A DNA stretch of 64,000 bases from NCBI GenBank assembly GCA_010645155.1, contig JAAGOF010000109.1:129420-193419 (forward strand), in the 5' to 3' direction. This DNA comes from Tigriopus japonicus. Taxonomy: Eukaryota > Arthropoda > Copepoda > Harpacticoida > Harpacticidae. Position 1 is the stretch's first letter. Each line of letters begins with the position of its first letter. The notes below the pieces were generated by a model, which was not told the DNA's origin, made no database searches, and saw only the letters and a list, made by a program, of their open reading frames with translations. Shown here piece after piece: positions 1 through 12,800 of this stretch. The translations under genes were made by a program, and so were the position numbers.

Positions 1-270
1 TTGAGTGGCATGTTGGACATTTTTTAGCGATTTTAGAGTTCAAAATGCAATTGTTCGTTCTTTTGACTGAAACTTGAAAAGGGCAAGTTGTTTTTTTTTC
101 TAAAGAGGCGCAAGGCGCGAGAGCCCAAAAAAGTGCGGAAAAGGCACCCTAAAAAGTGCAAAGTTCAAAGTTCAAACCAAAATCGCAGTTTCTGAATGAC
201 TCCATCAATTTCGGCAAGTGCACAGAGTTTGCGAAAGATGTTTCCTGTGATCAATTTTTCTTCAACACTA

Positions 271-537
271 CAGGGTCGGCGGCCCAAGTGTAGACCCTTT
301 AAGACCATCATAAGTAGAGCAAGGAAAAACAAGCAGGAAAAAACACCGAAAAAGGTTTTAAAAACTTGAAAAAAACCGGCTAAAAAGTTTTAAAAAAGTT
401 GCCAAATTTACATTTTAAGCTAAGTCAAGTACGTCTACGCTACGAAATCCATTGAAATGTGCAGCCAATATGCATTTCAATATGTTGCAATGACCACCAT
501 GCATTTTAGTAATGGAAAAGTTTAGATAATTGTATAT

Positions 538-568
<31 letters not shown>

Positions 569-1800
569 ATTCGGGAAGAAGTCTCGCATATTAAGAATAA
601 AGGTTGTTAAGGGAGAAAAAAAGACGAGACAACCCCAGGAATCCCCATTGAATATATAAAAGTCAACTCTTCATTAAATGAAAGTTTACAGATGGATTCT
701 TGCAAGGAGCTCCCTTGCAAGGCTGAAGTACGAGTATCTATCTAAACTTGATGAAAAGTCAACCATGAATGAATAAATTACTTTTTAGACTTAAGTTTTG
801 TACTTTGTTGCGGTGTTTTGTTCACCTTTAAGATTTGTAAACAATTACATTATTGCGGCCAAAGTAGTTCCAAGGATCTACCGTAAATTTTTTGGAGGAG
901 CTATATCCAATTCTAGTATTTTTGGTCTTACAAAGCCATCTAAAGCCATCTTTTGTCAAAAGCATGTTTTGAAAGAGATCTCGAAAAATTGTAACAGAAA
1001 TAAGTGTTTCGAGAAAATGACATGCACAAAAAATTGTTATTTATTTTCAGTTTGTTGGAAAAGTTTGCAAAAGCTATTAAAAAATGTTTGTATGTCTTGA
1101 TTTAACACCAGTAAAATTAGAGGTGAAAGAGATTTTAGAGGTCAAACATGTAAGTTTTCATCATTATCCTTGGACTTGAAAAGGACAAGACGCAAAGGGC
1201 CCAAAGAGCACGTACTGGACCCCCAAAAGCTGCAGATTTGCGTGAAAGCGCAAAATATGGAAGCACTTTATTTTTATTCCAAAAAATGCAGTAAAACACA
1301 AATGTGGTTAAAAAAAAGTATAAAAAGTTTTTTGATTGAAAAAAAGTTGAATCCATCAAAAAAGAGGAAAAAAGAAAAAATATTGTTTTACTTTTTTTTC
1401 TTGCTCTAATCATAAGTCTTGCAGGATTCGTTGGATTTTTTTCAAATTTACAGTTTAAGAATCCCGAAGTATTTAAGAATAGAAGTTGTTCGTGTAAGTC
1501 CCTTTAGGAGTCCTTAGGCATGAATGAGACAGACTATGACATCGATGAAGTAATGGGGACAGTTGGTACAAAGCCTTGCATTTGTCCCTCAAGTAGAAGA
1601 GGGCAGAATTTTGGATTGGATTTGATTGTTTGGTATCTCAAGATGTCTCACGTTTAAGGATGCGCCAAAAAAAGACGTCTATGAGCCTCAATTAGACCTG
1701 AAACGGACACTTGTTATGTACTAAACCAAGGACATCTTAATATCTCATTAGTCATCCTTGACTAAACACGCCAAAATCCACACTTAGACCGGCGACCCTG
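271..1800. mobile_element. TA-flanked element with inverted ends, about 1.5 kb, non-autonomous
   Basis: The two ends are imperfect inverted repeats. The left reads CAGGGTCGGCGGCCCAAGTG and the right, reverse-complemented, reads CAGGGTCGCCGGTCTAAGTG. Each end abuts a TA dinucleotide (269-270 and 1801-1802), as expected of a Tc1/mariner-type target duplication. I see no transposase reading frame inside. Two open stretches (798-1100 on + and 1135-1413 on -) are low-complexity and AT-rich and look like chance. The interior also holds an ATG/GAT microsatellite. It is probably a deletion derivative, or a composite of older insertions. Confidence 0.6.
538..566. repeat. GAT/ATG trinucleotide microsatellite
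   Basis: About nine consecutive ATG/GAT units, lying inside the TA-flanked element. Confidence 0.9.
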
Positions 1801-1802
1801 TA

Positions 1803-2415
1803 GCATGCCATTATTGTGTTTTAAGATGAAACACTAAATACAGATGGCTCTGTACATTTATAGAGTGCGCCATCTTGTGCATATTATGAGGCGAAAGGTC
1901 GCATTTTCCAGTTTTGAACTAACTAAAGCGCCTTTAATGTTGATTGAAAGACTTTAAGTTGAAGTGCAAGAGTTTTCAGCTGAATCTTGGTATGGATCAT
2001 TTCCAAATTACTTTTGAATTGTCGAAAAGCTTTTTACGCTAATTTTTAAGGGATTTACTGGTCTACAATCAAAAAGAAAAAAAAAACTAATTCCTAATGA
2101 ATATTGAAGCCCTTTAGTTTGTCCAAAATTGATTTACAACATTTGCTATCTGGAAATATTTGCGTAACGTTTGCCGCGAGGGAGTTGTTGCCACATACAA
2201 AGATTATGACTGTACTCTTTAATTTGAAAGACGTCAAGAAGGGATTCTAGATTTTCCTTCCCTTTGAAAGTCTCGGTGAAGGGCCCTGAGAAACATTCCG
2301 AGCATTATCACGCAACCTTACTGGCAAACATTCCTAACTCTCATCAGAGGTCATACTAAACGGAACATAATAATAATATTTCACTTCACTCTAACATACG
2401 TGTTTTCTTTTCGTG
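1803..2415. other. Upstream region of the TPMT gene
   Basis: AT-rich spacer. I see no gene or clear TATA box in it. The last bases before the ATG are the likely promoter and 5' UTR of the methyltransferase gene. Confidence 0.4.
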
Positions 2416-4336
2416 ATGGCGTCTGAAGCCAATGATCTCGGTTATGACTTTTGGAGTTCCAATTTCTATGACCAAGGTCGAACTCCTTGGCACAAACAGG
2501 AGTTTCACCCCAAATTGAAGGCCAATCTAGCTTTGTTCCCTAAGACCGACGTACCCAAACGATTTTTGCTGCCGTTATGCGGCAAATCCGTGGATCTGAT
2601 CCATTTGTACAATCACTGCTCCAATTGGACCATTTTGGGGGTAGAGTTTGTGGAACGGGGATGTCGAAGCTTCTTTCAAGAGCAAAATCTGGAATTCGAT
2701 CTCGAAGAAATTCAGAGCGACTTGAAAATATTCAAAGTAAGCTACAAGCTACATGTATTATTAGTCTCACTTAGATTTATTCATCAACTTATTCGATTGA
2801 TTCAGAGCAAAGATGGACGCTTGCAAATGTTCTGTGGGGATTTTTTCAAAATGAAACCGGACATGATTGGTGGAACGGTTGATTACGTTTGGGACCGCGG
2901 ATCTTTGGTGGCGATTTCACCGGACAAAAGAGAAAAGTAAGCAGTTAGTTTATAGATTAATTTCTTGATTTAACTTTGGCGACGGAAAATTATGACATTG
3001 GCATTGAATGATGGCTATCATCTACTATTCAAAAATGTAATGAGGACAAATACAAGCCAAGTTTTCCTTGATAGCACTTTCAAACCGAAGAATGAAAAAG
3101 CTTACTCGAAAAAGTTATGGAAAAGGGTATTGACTAAAATATGTTTATTATAGATACCTGCAAGTAGTGAGTGGTCTATTGTCTGCCAAGTACGTGTATT
3201 TGCTGTCGACGGTTGAGTACGATCTCGAAGTCCGGAGTGGACCACCGCATTCCATTCCTTTTGACATTGTCAATACTTTATTTGGTAAGCATAAATTGAA
3301 CTTATAATTTTATAATAAACTTATAATTAAAGAGTGAATCATGACTTGACTTATTACAATTTCCGTTTTAGCCGGTTCCCAAATTCGCATTTTGCAAAAT
3401 AAGGTCTTGGAAAACCCTGACGATCCCATGAAGGAAAATCTGTTTCTCATAACTGAGAACTCATCCAAGGACGTGGTTAGTTATTGGCAAACTCGTTGGA
3501 TAGAAGGTCAATCTCAATGGCATTCCAACGAGCCTCACTTCAGTTTGGTCAAGTATCTGGAAAAACTCAAGGTAGAACAACTTTTTACGCAACCTTGGAG
3601 ATCGTTGACAATGATCTTGGGATTTGATAGGATGGACGAGAAAATTTAACGATATTTGTGCCGCTTTGCGGCAAAAGCGGCGACTTGCTTTTCCTGTATA
3701 AACAAGGCTTCAATGTGATTGGACTCGAAGGGGTGACTTGGGTGGTGGAAAGTTTCTTCACCGAGAATGCGTTGGAATGCCACAAAGAGGTTGTCCCAGA
3801 AATTGATGGCTTCAAATACGAGGTGAGGCGATTTAGTTGTTAGTTGGTTCTTAGGGTTCTCTTAACATGGTCATCAAATCATCAACAGACACAAGATGGC
3901 CGACTGAAAGTGTTTTCATGCGACATTCTCAATATGGACCCTAATGTAATGGGAAAAGTGGATGCGGTTTTTGACCGCGGATCATTCGAGGCCATTTATG
4001 AAGAAGACCGACCTCGATACTTGGAATTGATGGCCAAGATCTTGGCACCCAAGTTTCGAATCATTTTGAATGGCTATGAATATGACAACACGGTTTTCAA
4101 GGGTCCTCCCAGACATGTGGATCACAAAGTCGTGCAAGATATGTATGGTAAGATAGGATCTTTCATTGCTTTCCCGTATTCCCAATAGCTTGACGCTTGC
4201 TTAATCATAAACCATGACTCATTTAGGAAACCTTGGAAAGGTCGAGATCTTAGAGGAAACTGAAAATGGAACTCAGCCCCAACGATTTAACTTGGACAAA
4301 ATGACCAAGTTTATTTACTTGATTTCTCGCGATTGA
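2416..4336 (+). CDS. TPMT: Thiopurine S-methyltransferase family protein with two tandem TPMT domains
   Basis: Seven exons keep one frame: 2416-2736, 2806-2936, 3154-3284, 3372-3571, 3631-3822, 3889-4147 and 4227-4336, giving 447 residues. TPMT proteins transfer a methyl group from S-adenosylmethionine to sulfur or related acceptors in the cytosol and are normally about 230-245 residues with one domain. Here two complete copies are joined. Domain 1 (about 1-224) has the SAM-site motif LLPLCGKSVDL and the WDRGSLVAI motif. Domain 2 (about 228-447) has FVPLCGKSGDLLFLY and FDRGSFEAI. The junction lies inside exon 4, so it is not simply two neighbouring genes: no stop or new start separates the halves. 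The ATG at 2416 is chosen because domain 1 begins a few residues later. An AATAAA follows the stop. The substrate is unknown. Confidence 0.85.
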
Positions 4337-4367
4337 TTCATCAAAAATCTGTTTTCGTCCCGAGTGA

Positions 4368-4373
4368 AATAAA
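4368..4373 (+). promoter_or_regulatory. Polyadenylation signal of the TPMT gene
   Basis: Canonical AATAAA 32 bases after the TGA stop and well before the next gene's ATG. Confidence 0.6.
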
Positions 4374-4535
4374 GACGCAATTTATCCCTGCATTCATTCA
4401 TTCTTTATGATATTGGATCTTGCCTTGATCTGATCTCAAATCCACCTAACTAGCAGATGTTCTCGACGCTTTCTTTTGGACCATTCTAATCGGAAGTGGA
4501 GGTCCTATATTTTCACTACCATTTGGACGTTCATC

Positions 4536-6743
4536 ATGTCGGCAACAGCTGCCAATATTCCGCCAACCAATTCCAAAGTGATCAACATTAACCTCACCGA
4601 TTCGGTTCTAACATCGAATAAACCATGGGTAATTTAGAATCTAACATTAACATTGAGCTCCTCTCAGTCTTGAAGCAAAAAACATGAGTGACCCTTTGGT
4701 GAGAAGATGAGCGAGAATTTTGATCCAATTTTTAGGAATTACTTTTAAGCCAGAATTACACCTTTTCCATGGCATCTTAAAACAAACAGGGTCGAAACTT
4801 TCAGTTCACGGAGGAGTCTATCAACATGGTGAAACAAGCCAATGCGGATATTGTGACCCTTCAATCAGTTTTACCGGATTCGTCCACGAAAGATCTGTTG
4901 ACGTTGTTCCATCCCGAATATGAATACACAATGTCCAAGGCCACTGCTCAAGGCTATCCAAGCTCGGCTATTCTCTGGAGGAGCAACAAATTCCGGGTAA
5001 ATTCCATCCAGAGAACCGCATGTCCAATTTGAGCCGGAAGGCCTTTTTTCAGACCTTTCATCCCTTTTTTACATCTAGGTAAAAGATGTTGACCCAAGTA
5101 CAGTGACTTCAAATAAAAAGAACATGGTGGGAGAAACGGGCAGTTTGTCCATGATCCATGCTTGGTCCATGGACAATACTGGAACATCCATGACGGTTGT
5201 ATCTTGGATTCCGACCGTACAGAGACGTGGGGTAGAATCGCAAAAATCTGGAATGTTGCAATCTTTGCTGAAATTTCTCTCTCGTCTCCGAAAGGCATCG
5301 AATTTGAAGGTAAGAAAGCTAAACAGATCAAACCAAACCAAGATATGAACGGTTTCTTCGATGGATAGAGTACATCTTAAACGCCTTGTTCATTTTTAGA
5401 TGCGGATCCTGGTGTGCGCCCAGTTTGGAATGGACATGAAATCTTTCAACTTCAAACAGTTTCCGCCTTTCAAGTATTACGACACGTCGAAAAGATCAAA
5501 GCGCCTTTTCAGTTCGAACTCTCCGTTTATTTTCACGTTTGACTCACTTCGAGTCTCCGAGATACCAGGTATTTGGACGACAATCCAACCATGGACAAAG
5601 GTTGACGCCTTCCTGTAATGCATTTTCAGAATATTTTCCAGTTCCTAACGTGTTCCCTATTCTCAGCAATCGAAACATCAAGACGGTAAGCAGCATTTTG
5701 TTTCCTTGGATTCATGATCTATTAATGTACGTATATCATACACTTAGTTGGAAGTGTCGAGTTTGCGAGCGAACGAAAACTACTTCTATGAGCGAGATGT
5801 GATTCTATCCTCCAGCAATGACTCGGATGCTAAACTTACCAAGGCACAACCGGATGCGGAATTGGACGCAAAGGTGGGAGATTATGTTGAAATAATGAAA
5901 TAGAAAGCCTGCATGCATGATTAATATTTGGGGTAATCGGTTTGTTTCAGCGCAACACCGCTGCTAAAACCATTCAAAGGGCAATGTCTTGGCATATGGC
6001 TTCAAAAAGGGTGCAAGAGGCCTTGAAGAAAAGCAATGCCAATAATGGACGACTGACATCGAAAGTAAAGGCAAAAAAACTGTCTCATTTGATAAAAATA
6101 TTCAGTGAACCATGATTTTTTCAGGAGAAAAAAAGACAAGAGACGTTGAAGAAGGTGATGAGAGCCATGCACTATAGCAAATTGGAAACCAATGCCCGTG
6201 AGAGAGAAGCATATCAACGATATCTGGAGCGAAACGCTCAAAAGGCCAACAAGACCGATCTTTTGAATGTTGAAGAGGAAGAGATCTTTGTCCTGCCGGG
6301 ATTCAAAAAGAAACCAACCAAGAGCACCAGTTCTTTTCTTTCGAATTCTTCTTATGACGGAAATGTGAGTTGAAAGACCAACTTTGCTCGTACAGAGCAC
6401 GTGCTCAATATCAATTTGTTTTCTGTTTAGACAGTTACATTATCATCAAAAAGTAGAAGTGAAACAACTGAATCGTTGCCACCTATTGGTAAGTATCAAC
6501 CCATCCAAATACGCAAGTACATCAATCTAATAGAGCCATGTTTGGAATATTTTAGATCCGAACCGTCAAGCGAAGGAAGACTTGATGATCAGACATAGAC
6601 TAAAGATGTTATCGCCCAATGTGGATGACAATTCCTTATTCAAGTCATCAATGCCGTCGCCTCAAATGGATCACAGGAAACGACTTTCGGACATCTCTCC
6701 TTCTGCAACTCCTCGAACACACAAACCTCATCCAATTGCTTAG
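4536..6743 (+). CDS. Divergent EEP-fold (endonuclease/exonuclease/phosphatase-like) protein, probably catalytically inactive
   Basis: Ten exons join in frame: 4536-4628, 4790-4996, 5079-5309, 5400-5568, 5630-5685, 5748-5873, 5951-6064, 6125-6364, 6431-6488 and 6556-6743, giving 493 residues. Residues 14-270 follow the layout of the EEP superfamily (CCR4/nocturnin, DNase I). They contain a strand plus ADIVTLQSV where active enzymes have a D-x-x-x-LQE motif, then GYPSSAILWRSNKF, then RILVCAQFGMD where GDFN is usual. The metal-binding Glu and the Asp/Asn of GDFN are therefore absent. Residues about 270-430 are charged and helical, with an IQ-like stretch (TIQRAMSWHMASKR) and many Lys/Glu. The tail is Ser/Pro-rich and basic. 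The EEP assignment is an inference from motif order, and the protein could belong to an unrecognised family. The gene starts 0.2 kb after the TPMT stop. Confidence 0.6.
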
Positions 6744-6859
6744 AGATACCTCGATTATAGTATATTCTAAATCGTTCGTTTGACAACCTGATTGGGGTAC
6801 ACTTTTATCTCTCTCTCCTTTTAAGGAAAAAGAGCTACTGTTTAACTGCTATGAAAATA

Positions 6860-9800
6860 TTATCCTATGGTGGGCAGGGATCCATCATCTTCTCGAATAA
6901 AGTATAAAACTTCGTCCAAATCAGCCTGAAAGAGCAAAACAATTTTTGGAGATTGACAGTTTCGAGTTAAATAGAAACTAGTTACTCACTTTGGTGTTAT
7001 TCATCCATCGGCCTCCTTTGAAATATCGCTTATCAGAGCCCCGCATCCAAACCGTATCATCATGCCCAGCATAATTGGGCAAGTAAACATCTCGAGTTCG
7101 GGCCCCCAATTTCAGCACCGGGGCCACCAAAAGACTGTCTCCAATGAGGAACTCGTCGTTGATGGTTTGAGCAATGGGATCTTTGGGGTCAAGAACCCAC
7201 AAAGGTCGAATCACAGGTTGCGAGTTCTTCATGGCCGAATTGGAGAATTTGACGAGGTATTTCATGACAACCTCGTTGCGGATCTTTTGAAGGTCTTTGG
7301 CGGTTGCGGCGATCTGGAAATCAATTCACGGAACCTTCCATTGATTTGGAACGAGTTCCAGAAGTTCCAGTTTGTTTATTGCATGTACTTACAAGATCAG
7401 GTGGAAAAGCCGACGGGGGTTTGAAGAAATGAAGCATGGGCATGAATGTATTCAGTTGCCACCAGCGAATGTATAACTCGAGTTCTTCCTCCAATGGGTA
7501 AATATTTCCAGATTTCATGGAACGTCCAATTCCACCCACGGGTCCTGGATTAGTGAATGGGTAGCCAATAACGCTCAAGTGAAGGACATTGGGAATCACA
7601 GATTGTAAGTGAGTCCAATTTGACTCTAGAGGAGTCAAGAAGACAAAGGCCGGGGCTTTGGGACGTCTAAAAGGTATTATCAGTGCTGGTTAGACCCCCA
7701 ACTTTTTGCTTTAATGTCAACAAGGAACTCACTGAGAAGCCGCTCCACTGACTCCAATAACTGGAACTTGGTCCATAACAGCGTTGACAAAGACATCACG
7801 GTACATATCTGGATTGTCCAAAGCTTTTTTGAACTGGAAAGAGAATGGTTTGTAGTATAAGGTGAGGAATTAGGTCATGATGACATTCTTGAGACGGTTT
7901 GGTAAATATATTTGGTGGCAATTAAGGCCGGTTGTTCTTGATTAGATGCAAATATTGACCAACCTGGAAATAAGTAGGTGTGTGAAAAGTGTTTCCACTA
8001 TCCACAAAGAACACAGCTTCGTCATTGAGTTCCACCGAGAGTGCCCTTAATTGGCTCTGGAGCCAGTTTACCGTCCGGTTTCGAGTGATATCAAGCAAGC
8101 CTGCGCTTGTCACATCCTAGAAAGGAAAATAAAATATATCAAGAGCTATATTTTGAGCCATCACGCCAATTGTTTGGCCATTATCGAAAAGAATTCCAAT
8201 TAACATTTATGATTTCAAAGATTTGTCTATGTATGGAGTGGAAGTCAACCAAACATGCATTTTACGTATGGATTGAGAGCTCCAAAAACTGCTTCTGTTG
8301 GAATTTAGAACGTCCCTGGAACATTGTTACACTTTATGTAGAAGTGTACAATGTGTGGACGCATCTCAGACTTTTAACAATTGAAACCTATTCATTGAAC
8401 CTGGAAACAACTAAAAAATGTTCTCGTTCATTTGACGATCATTTAGTTCATGTGGTTGCAAAAACAATGTCCTTTTTGATAATTGAACGCCAAAACAACT
8501 TTGGCTTTTGTGGAGTATTTGTGGACTAAAGATGAAACTTGATCTTTAGCTTGTGTGTACTGGCTGTGTGCGAGTGCGAAACCTTAAAACCGATCAATCC
8601 CTGCATGGTTTGTACTTTTCTAAACATGTAGGAACGTAGATTGAGGGAGATCATTTGCAGAAGAGGGCAGGTGGTTTGTTGGAGAGACTGAATCGACAGC
8701 CCAAAAGACCTCTGATGAAAGCAGATTTCTGAATCCTAAAAAAATCCCAATTCAATTCCCGAATTCTTAGCTTTCTCTGTTTTGCGCGTTTCTTATTACT
8801 TTAGATGTGAAAAACAGGTTGAAAATTTTCGGAGCATTTCACCGAAAGCCTTTTAATCGCTTGAGTGGCCTTAAACACTAGTCAAACTTGACTGTTGCTT
8901 CAGCCTCAAGCGATCGAATGAAATAAAACCTTTGCTTACTTGACCGCGAAAAAAACCACATTGAAGGTTCCGTCCGACTCAACCAGGTTTATGGCTTGAG
9001 TGCTGGCCACCGTATTAAATCTTCCGTAAATTTCAATGAACTTACCTTAAACCACGTAAGAGCGGGCACCGAATTGGTCGAGTTCCTCTCGAGTACAAAG
9101 TAGGAATCAGTGACTCCAGTTTGAAAGTTCGACGATTCGGTGCTTACAAAGGGATTAATGGTGAGCACGAGCTTAAGACCCGATTTCCTGGAAACAAAAG
9201 AACCCATCGACTCAATGACTGACTCAAAGTTGGAACATGACGTACTTGTGATGAGGTTGAAGGCAATCAGAGCGATCCGATTGCCCGATGAAAAGGAGGA
9301 TTAAACCAATAAGAAAAGGCTAGTCAATCCCCTTCAATCCAAGAAGTACCCAACTGTTGGATTGTCAAGCCTTCAAGATTACTGACGGATAAATAATAAT
9401 CCCACGCAAGACCTCAACGGTCTCGGTGCCCCCATTTTCATCTGGCCGTAAGTTTGACGTACTTAATAAACTCGAGTGTTTCTTTCAAATCGGGAAAGGC
9501 TTTCTTGTTGAAAGAAAAATCTCCCATGTTGGCTTGCCAATGATAATTGAGAAGGATGTAGCCTCGATCTTCGGAATCGTTGGTCTCTCCAACCACTCGT
9601 TCAATGTAACTCACTAACTTGTCGTGAGACAAGTCGGAGAACGCAGGAACCTGAAAGCATTAAAAGAACCTTCTTTTTGGCCAGCTCCATTTGTAAAACT
9701 AAAAGAAAGGAATTAGGCCCGGTCCTCGTTTTTCGTGATAAAGTAGAGCTTGCTCTTGAGACAGAAAAGACCTTACTCACCTGCCAAATGGGCTTCTTCA

Positions 9801-12800
9801 AGAGGTGGTGAAGAGTGTCCAAATCGTCTTGGCTATGGCCATCCCAAAATGAGCTGGGGAGGAATTGTTTATGAAGATGGTTCAGGTCGTTGTCTGTGCA
9901 CACGGTATAGTTGAGCCTGGGCAAATCAAACCGATGGTAAAAGTAGGAGAAATCATCGAACCTACAAGCGAGAAAGAGAGGAGCAATGAAAAAGTAGGCC
10001 TCTCAGCAGCCTTTTAATGGGCATGGACCAATTCAAAACAACATTTTATGTGGAAATAGCCATTAGGGCTGAGTAAAGGAGGCTCTTTACTCCAACCGAC
10101 ACTTTCCACAATAGGTCATATTTCGGAACTGGATCCTGTTACGCTCAGCAGGAGTGGTCATCGCGGAATACAAAAATGCCGACTGGCCTTCTCCTTCTCT
10201 TCCTCCCATGATGTTGTCCAATGTGAAGGTTGCAGTTCTTTTATGGCTCCCCTAGTCTAGTTACTTGTAGGGGAAAAACGCGAGGAAGGCTACGAATCAA
10301 TGTGAACTGTTGAACGACAAATCTTTGTTTTATTGAGATTCTAGGCGAAGGCTGTAAAATGGAGGGAGTGGGAAACTAATTTGGTCAAGAATATACGCGT
10401 GGCAACTCCTTGTTCACGTGAGCTTCCAGAGAAGTCCCCTTCGTTTGGTCTATCAAACACCTAGTTGCAAAGTAAGCCATAGACCACGGAGGGTAGACTT
10501 ATCCTTGAGTGAGCCAAGGACAAGTTTCATGAATGCGCATCTAAGTCTGATTCATGTCATGATTTCTGAAGAGGTGTAAGTAACGCATTACAAACATAGA
10601 GAAAGAAACCGTTACCATCAAGATAGCCAAAGAACAACAGGTTTGTAGGTGCTGCTCAAGAGGGTTCTTGTAAAAAAGCTATTTTAGGCGTCTCTTGAGC
10701 TCTATTTTGTCCCAAAACTACCAAATGAAAAGAACGCTTCAGAAGAGAGAAGAATGCGTTGTTCCGTTATCTTACGAGCGGTTGATAGATAGAGAATGCA
10801 TTAATGAGCTTTCACCTCATCTCTATGACAATGAAGGTCGTAAAATCTTTCTTACTTGGCTTGCAAGCAGAGACCCGGAAACTTGGGTTGATTGAGCGAG
10901 ATGAACAATGGTGTGTGATCTTCAATGGTCACGGAAAGGCCTCGGCTGTTGAGAAAGTACTTGCGGATCACGTTGCCCCATTCCGTCCGACCCTGCAATC
11001 ACAATAAGAGGAGCTATAAATTGACGTGATTCCCATGGAGGATTCTTATGAATATGACCACACCCAATTCGTCATCAAAGAAGTCTCTAGGGCGTTCGAT
11101 ACGTCAGAGAAGTGAGCTTTGATGAAAAGATCAAAGACCCTTTCTTACTCGATTTGTTTACACCGCAAGTGTATCTATCTATCATTTCACAAAAGAGTCA
11201 AGAACGTGCATTCATTTTCCATCGAGCATGTGAGGCTCAAGATTTGTTGGTTGACAGGTTGATAAGTCTATTTTTAGTTAAACCCGAGACCTCTGCATTG
11301 TTGGACCTTGGTCTATTTTCAGGTATTCCAATTATGATAATGGATCGATTGATAAGTCCTAAAAAAATGATGGCCCTTTCACAGGGTGTTTCGCATATCA
11401 TGAGAAACTTGAATTCGTAAAACATGTAGCAGTCTTCATTTTAAGGAAAATTCCTACCGCCGACAGAATCCTCAAATCTTGAGATCCCATTTGCAGGACC
11501 TTTCATCAAAAGCAAGATACAGCGTCAAAAGGACTAGCAAATAAAATAACAGATCTAATACATTAAGGCCTTTCGTTGGACCGTTAGTAAGACTCAATAT
11601 CACCAAGGAAGCATTTGTGGTCAACCTCACGCTCGACCAAGTAATAACTTATGCATACCCATGTGCTACTTGACTCGAAGATTAGCCCGTTATGTATGCA
11701 TTTTTGTTGTTGTTGACTTAAGCCCGCGTTCAAAGGCTTCGATTGTGCATGAAGGGACTTTGAGTTTTATCTGTTATCGATTTTTTCCCTCTCCAAAGTA
11801 CTAAGCTCGTCATATTAAATGCAGCGAGATACCCTGTTCTACAGACAAGAACTTGAAGAGCTACTGATCTTGTTTAACAAAGTTCTATCATGTAAAAAGA
11901 ACTAACAGCGTGGAAGTTATTAAAAAAACACCCTGTTGTACATGTACATACAACGACCAGAGCCTTCCTTAAGTTCTATGCACTGAACTGGATTTACTCA
12001 ATCATTCTTGAAGACAAAAGATGTCAAATGATTTTGAAAGGCTAGTCCAGGGGTCGGCAACCACTTTTGGGTCCAGCCCGCCAAAGTTGGTTATATGTTG
12101 TCAAGGGCCCACCAAACAGACTTTGGTAGGTTCAGAACCCACAAATTGGCGATCAAAGAGCTTTGGGCCCACGAGTCCAGTACTATGGAGGGCTCGCGGG
12201 CCCACCTTCTCATACTTTCCCTATAGAGGTTGTGAACAATTCCAAATCTAGTGGAATCTTGCCCTTTTTTCCTTTTTTTTGGCTCTTGGACCCACCAACG
12301 ACCATCCTTGGGTCCAAAGGTTGCCGACCCCTGGGCTAGTCTATCCTACTCCATCCCAGCTTCGCCCACTCTCATATTCATTCATTAACTGGCTCCAGTC
12401 AAAAGTGAAACAAGTTAGGGACTGTTGAGCCACGATCAAGGACAAACTTTGGTCCTTGAAACTAAAATTCCAGCCCAGTGAAGGCCTAACTTGACATGAG
12501 TAGACAAATTGTAAAGCATCATTTTAGGCAATTTGTATTTAAGGAACATAAGAGCTAGTTTTTATTGTCCAACGTTGAGATTCTACTTCGGTATTCTATG
12601 GGCCCAATGTCGAAGTAAATAGTAAATTCAATTTGATCAAAGAGACTGGAATCTTGCCAATGTACGTCCGTATAAGCCTGACAAGTAAGCCAGTATTTTC
12701 AGATCAGTTTGTGTCAGAACCAAAGCAACCTGGCCATTCTTTGTTCACACTTACTACTACTAGTACGACTAGACATTAGCGTGTGAGCCAGTCTCAATGG

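Noticed and set aside
798..1100. 100-codon open frame on the plus strand
   Set aside because: Low-complexity AT-rich sequence inside a transposon-like element, with no transposase motif.
8107..8529. 140-codon open frame on the plus strand
   Set aside because: It lies in an intron of the glycosidase gene, overlaps an exon antisense, and shows no domain or coding bias.
8938..9045. Minus-strand continuation reading NLVESDGTFNVVFFAVK
   Set aside because: The exons at 9046 and 8116 join in phase 0 and give the expected family sequence without it.
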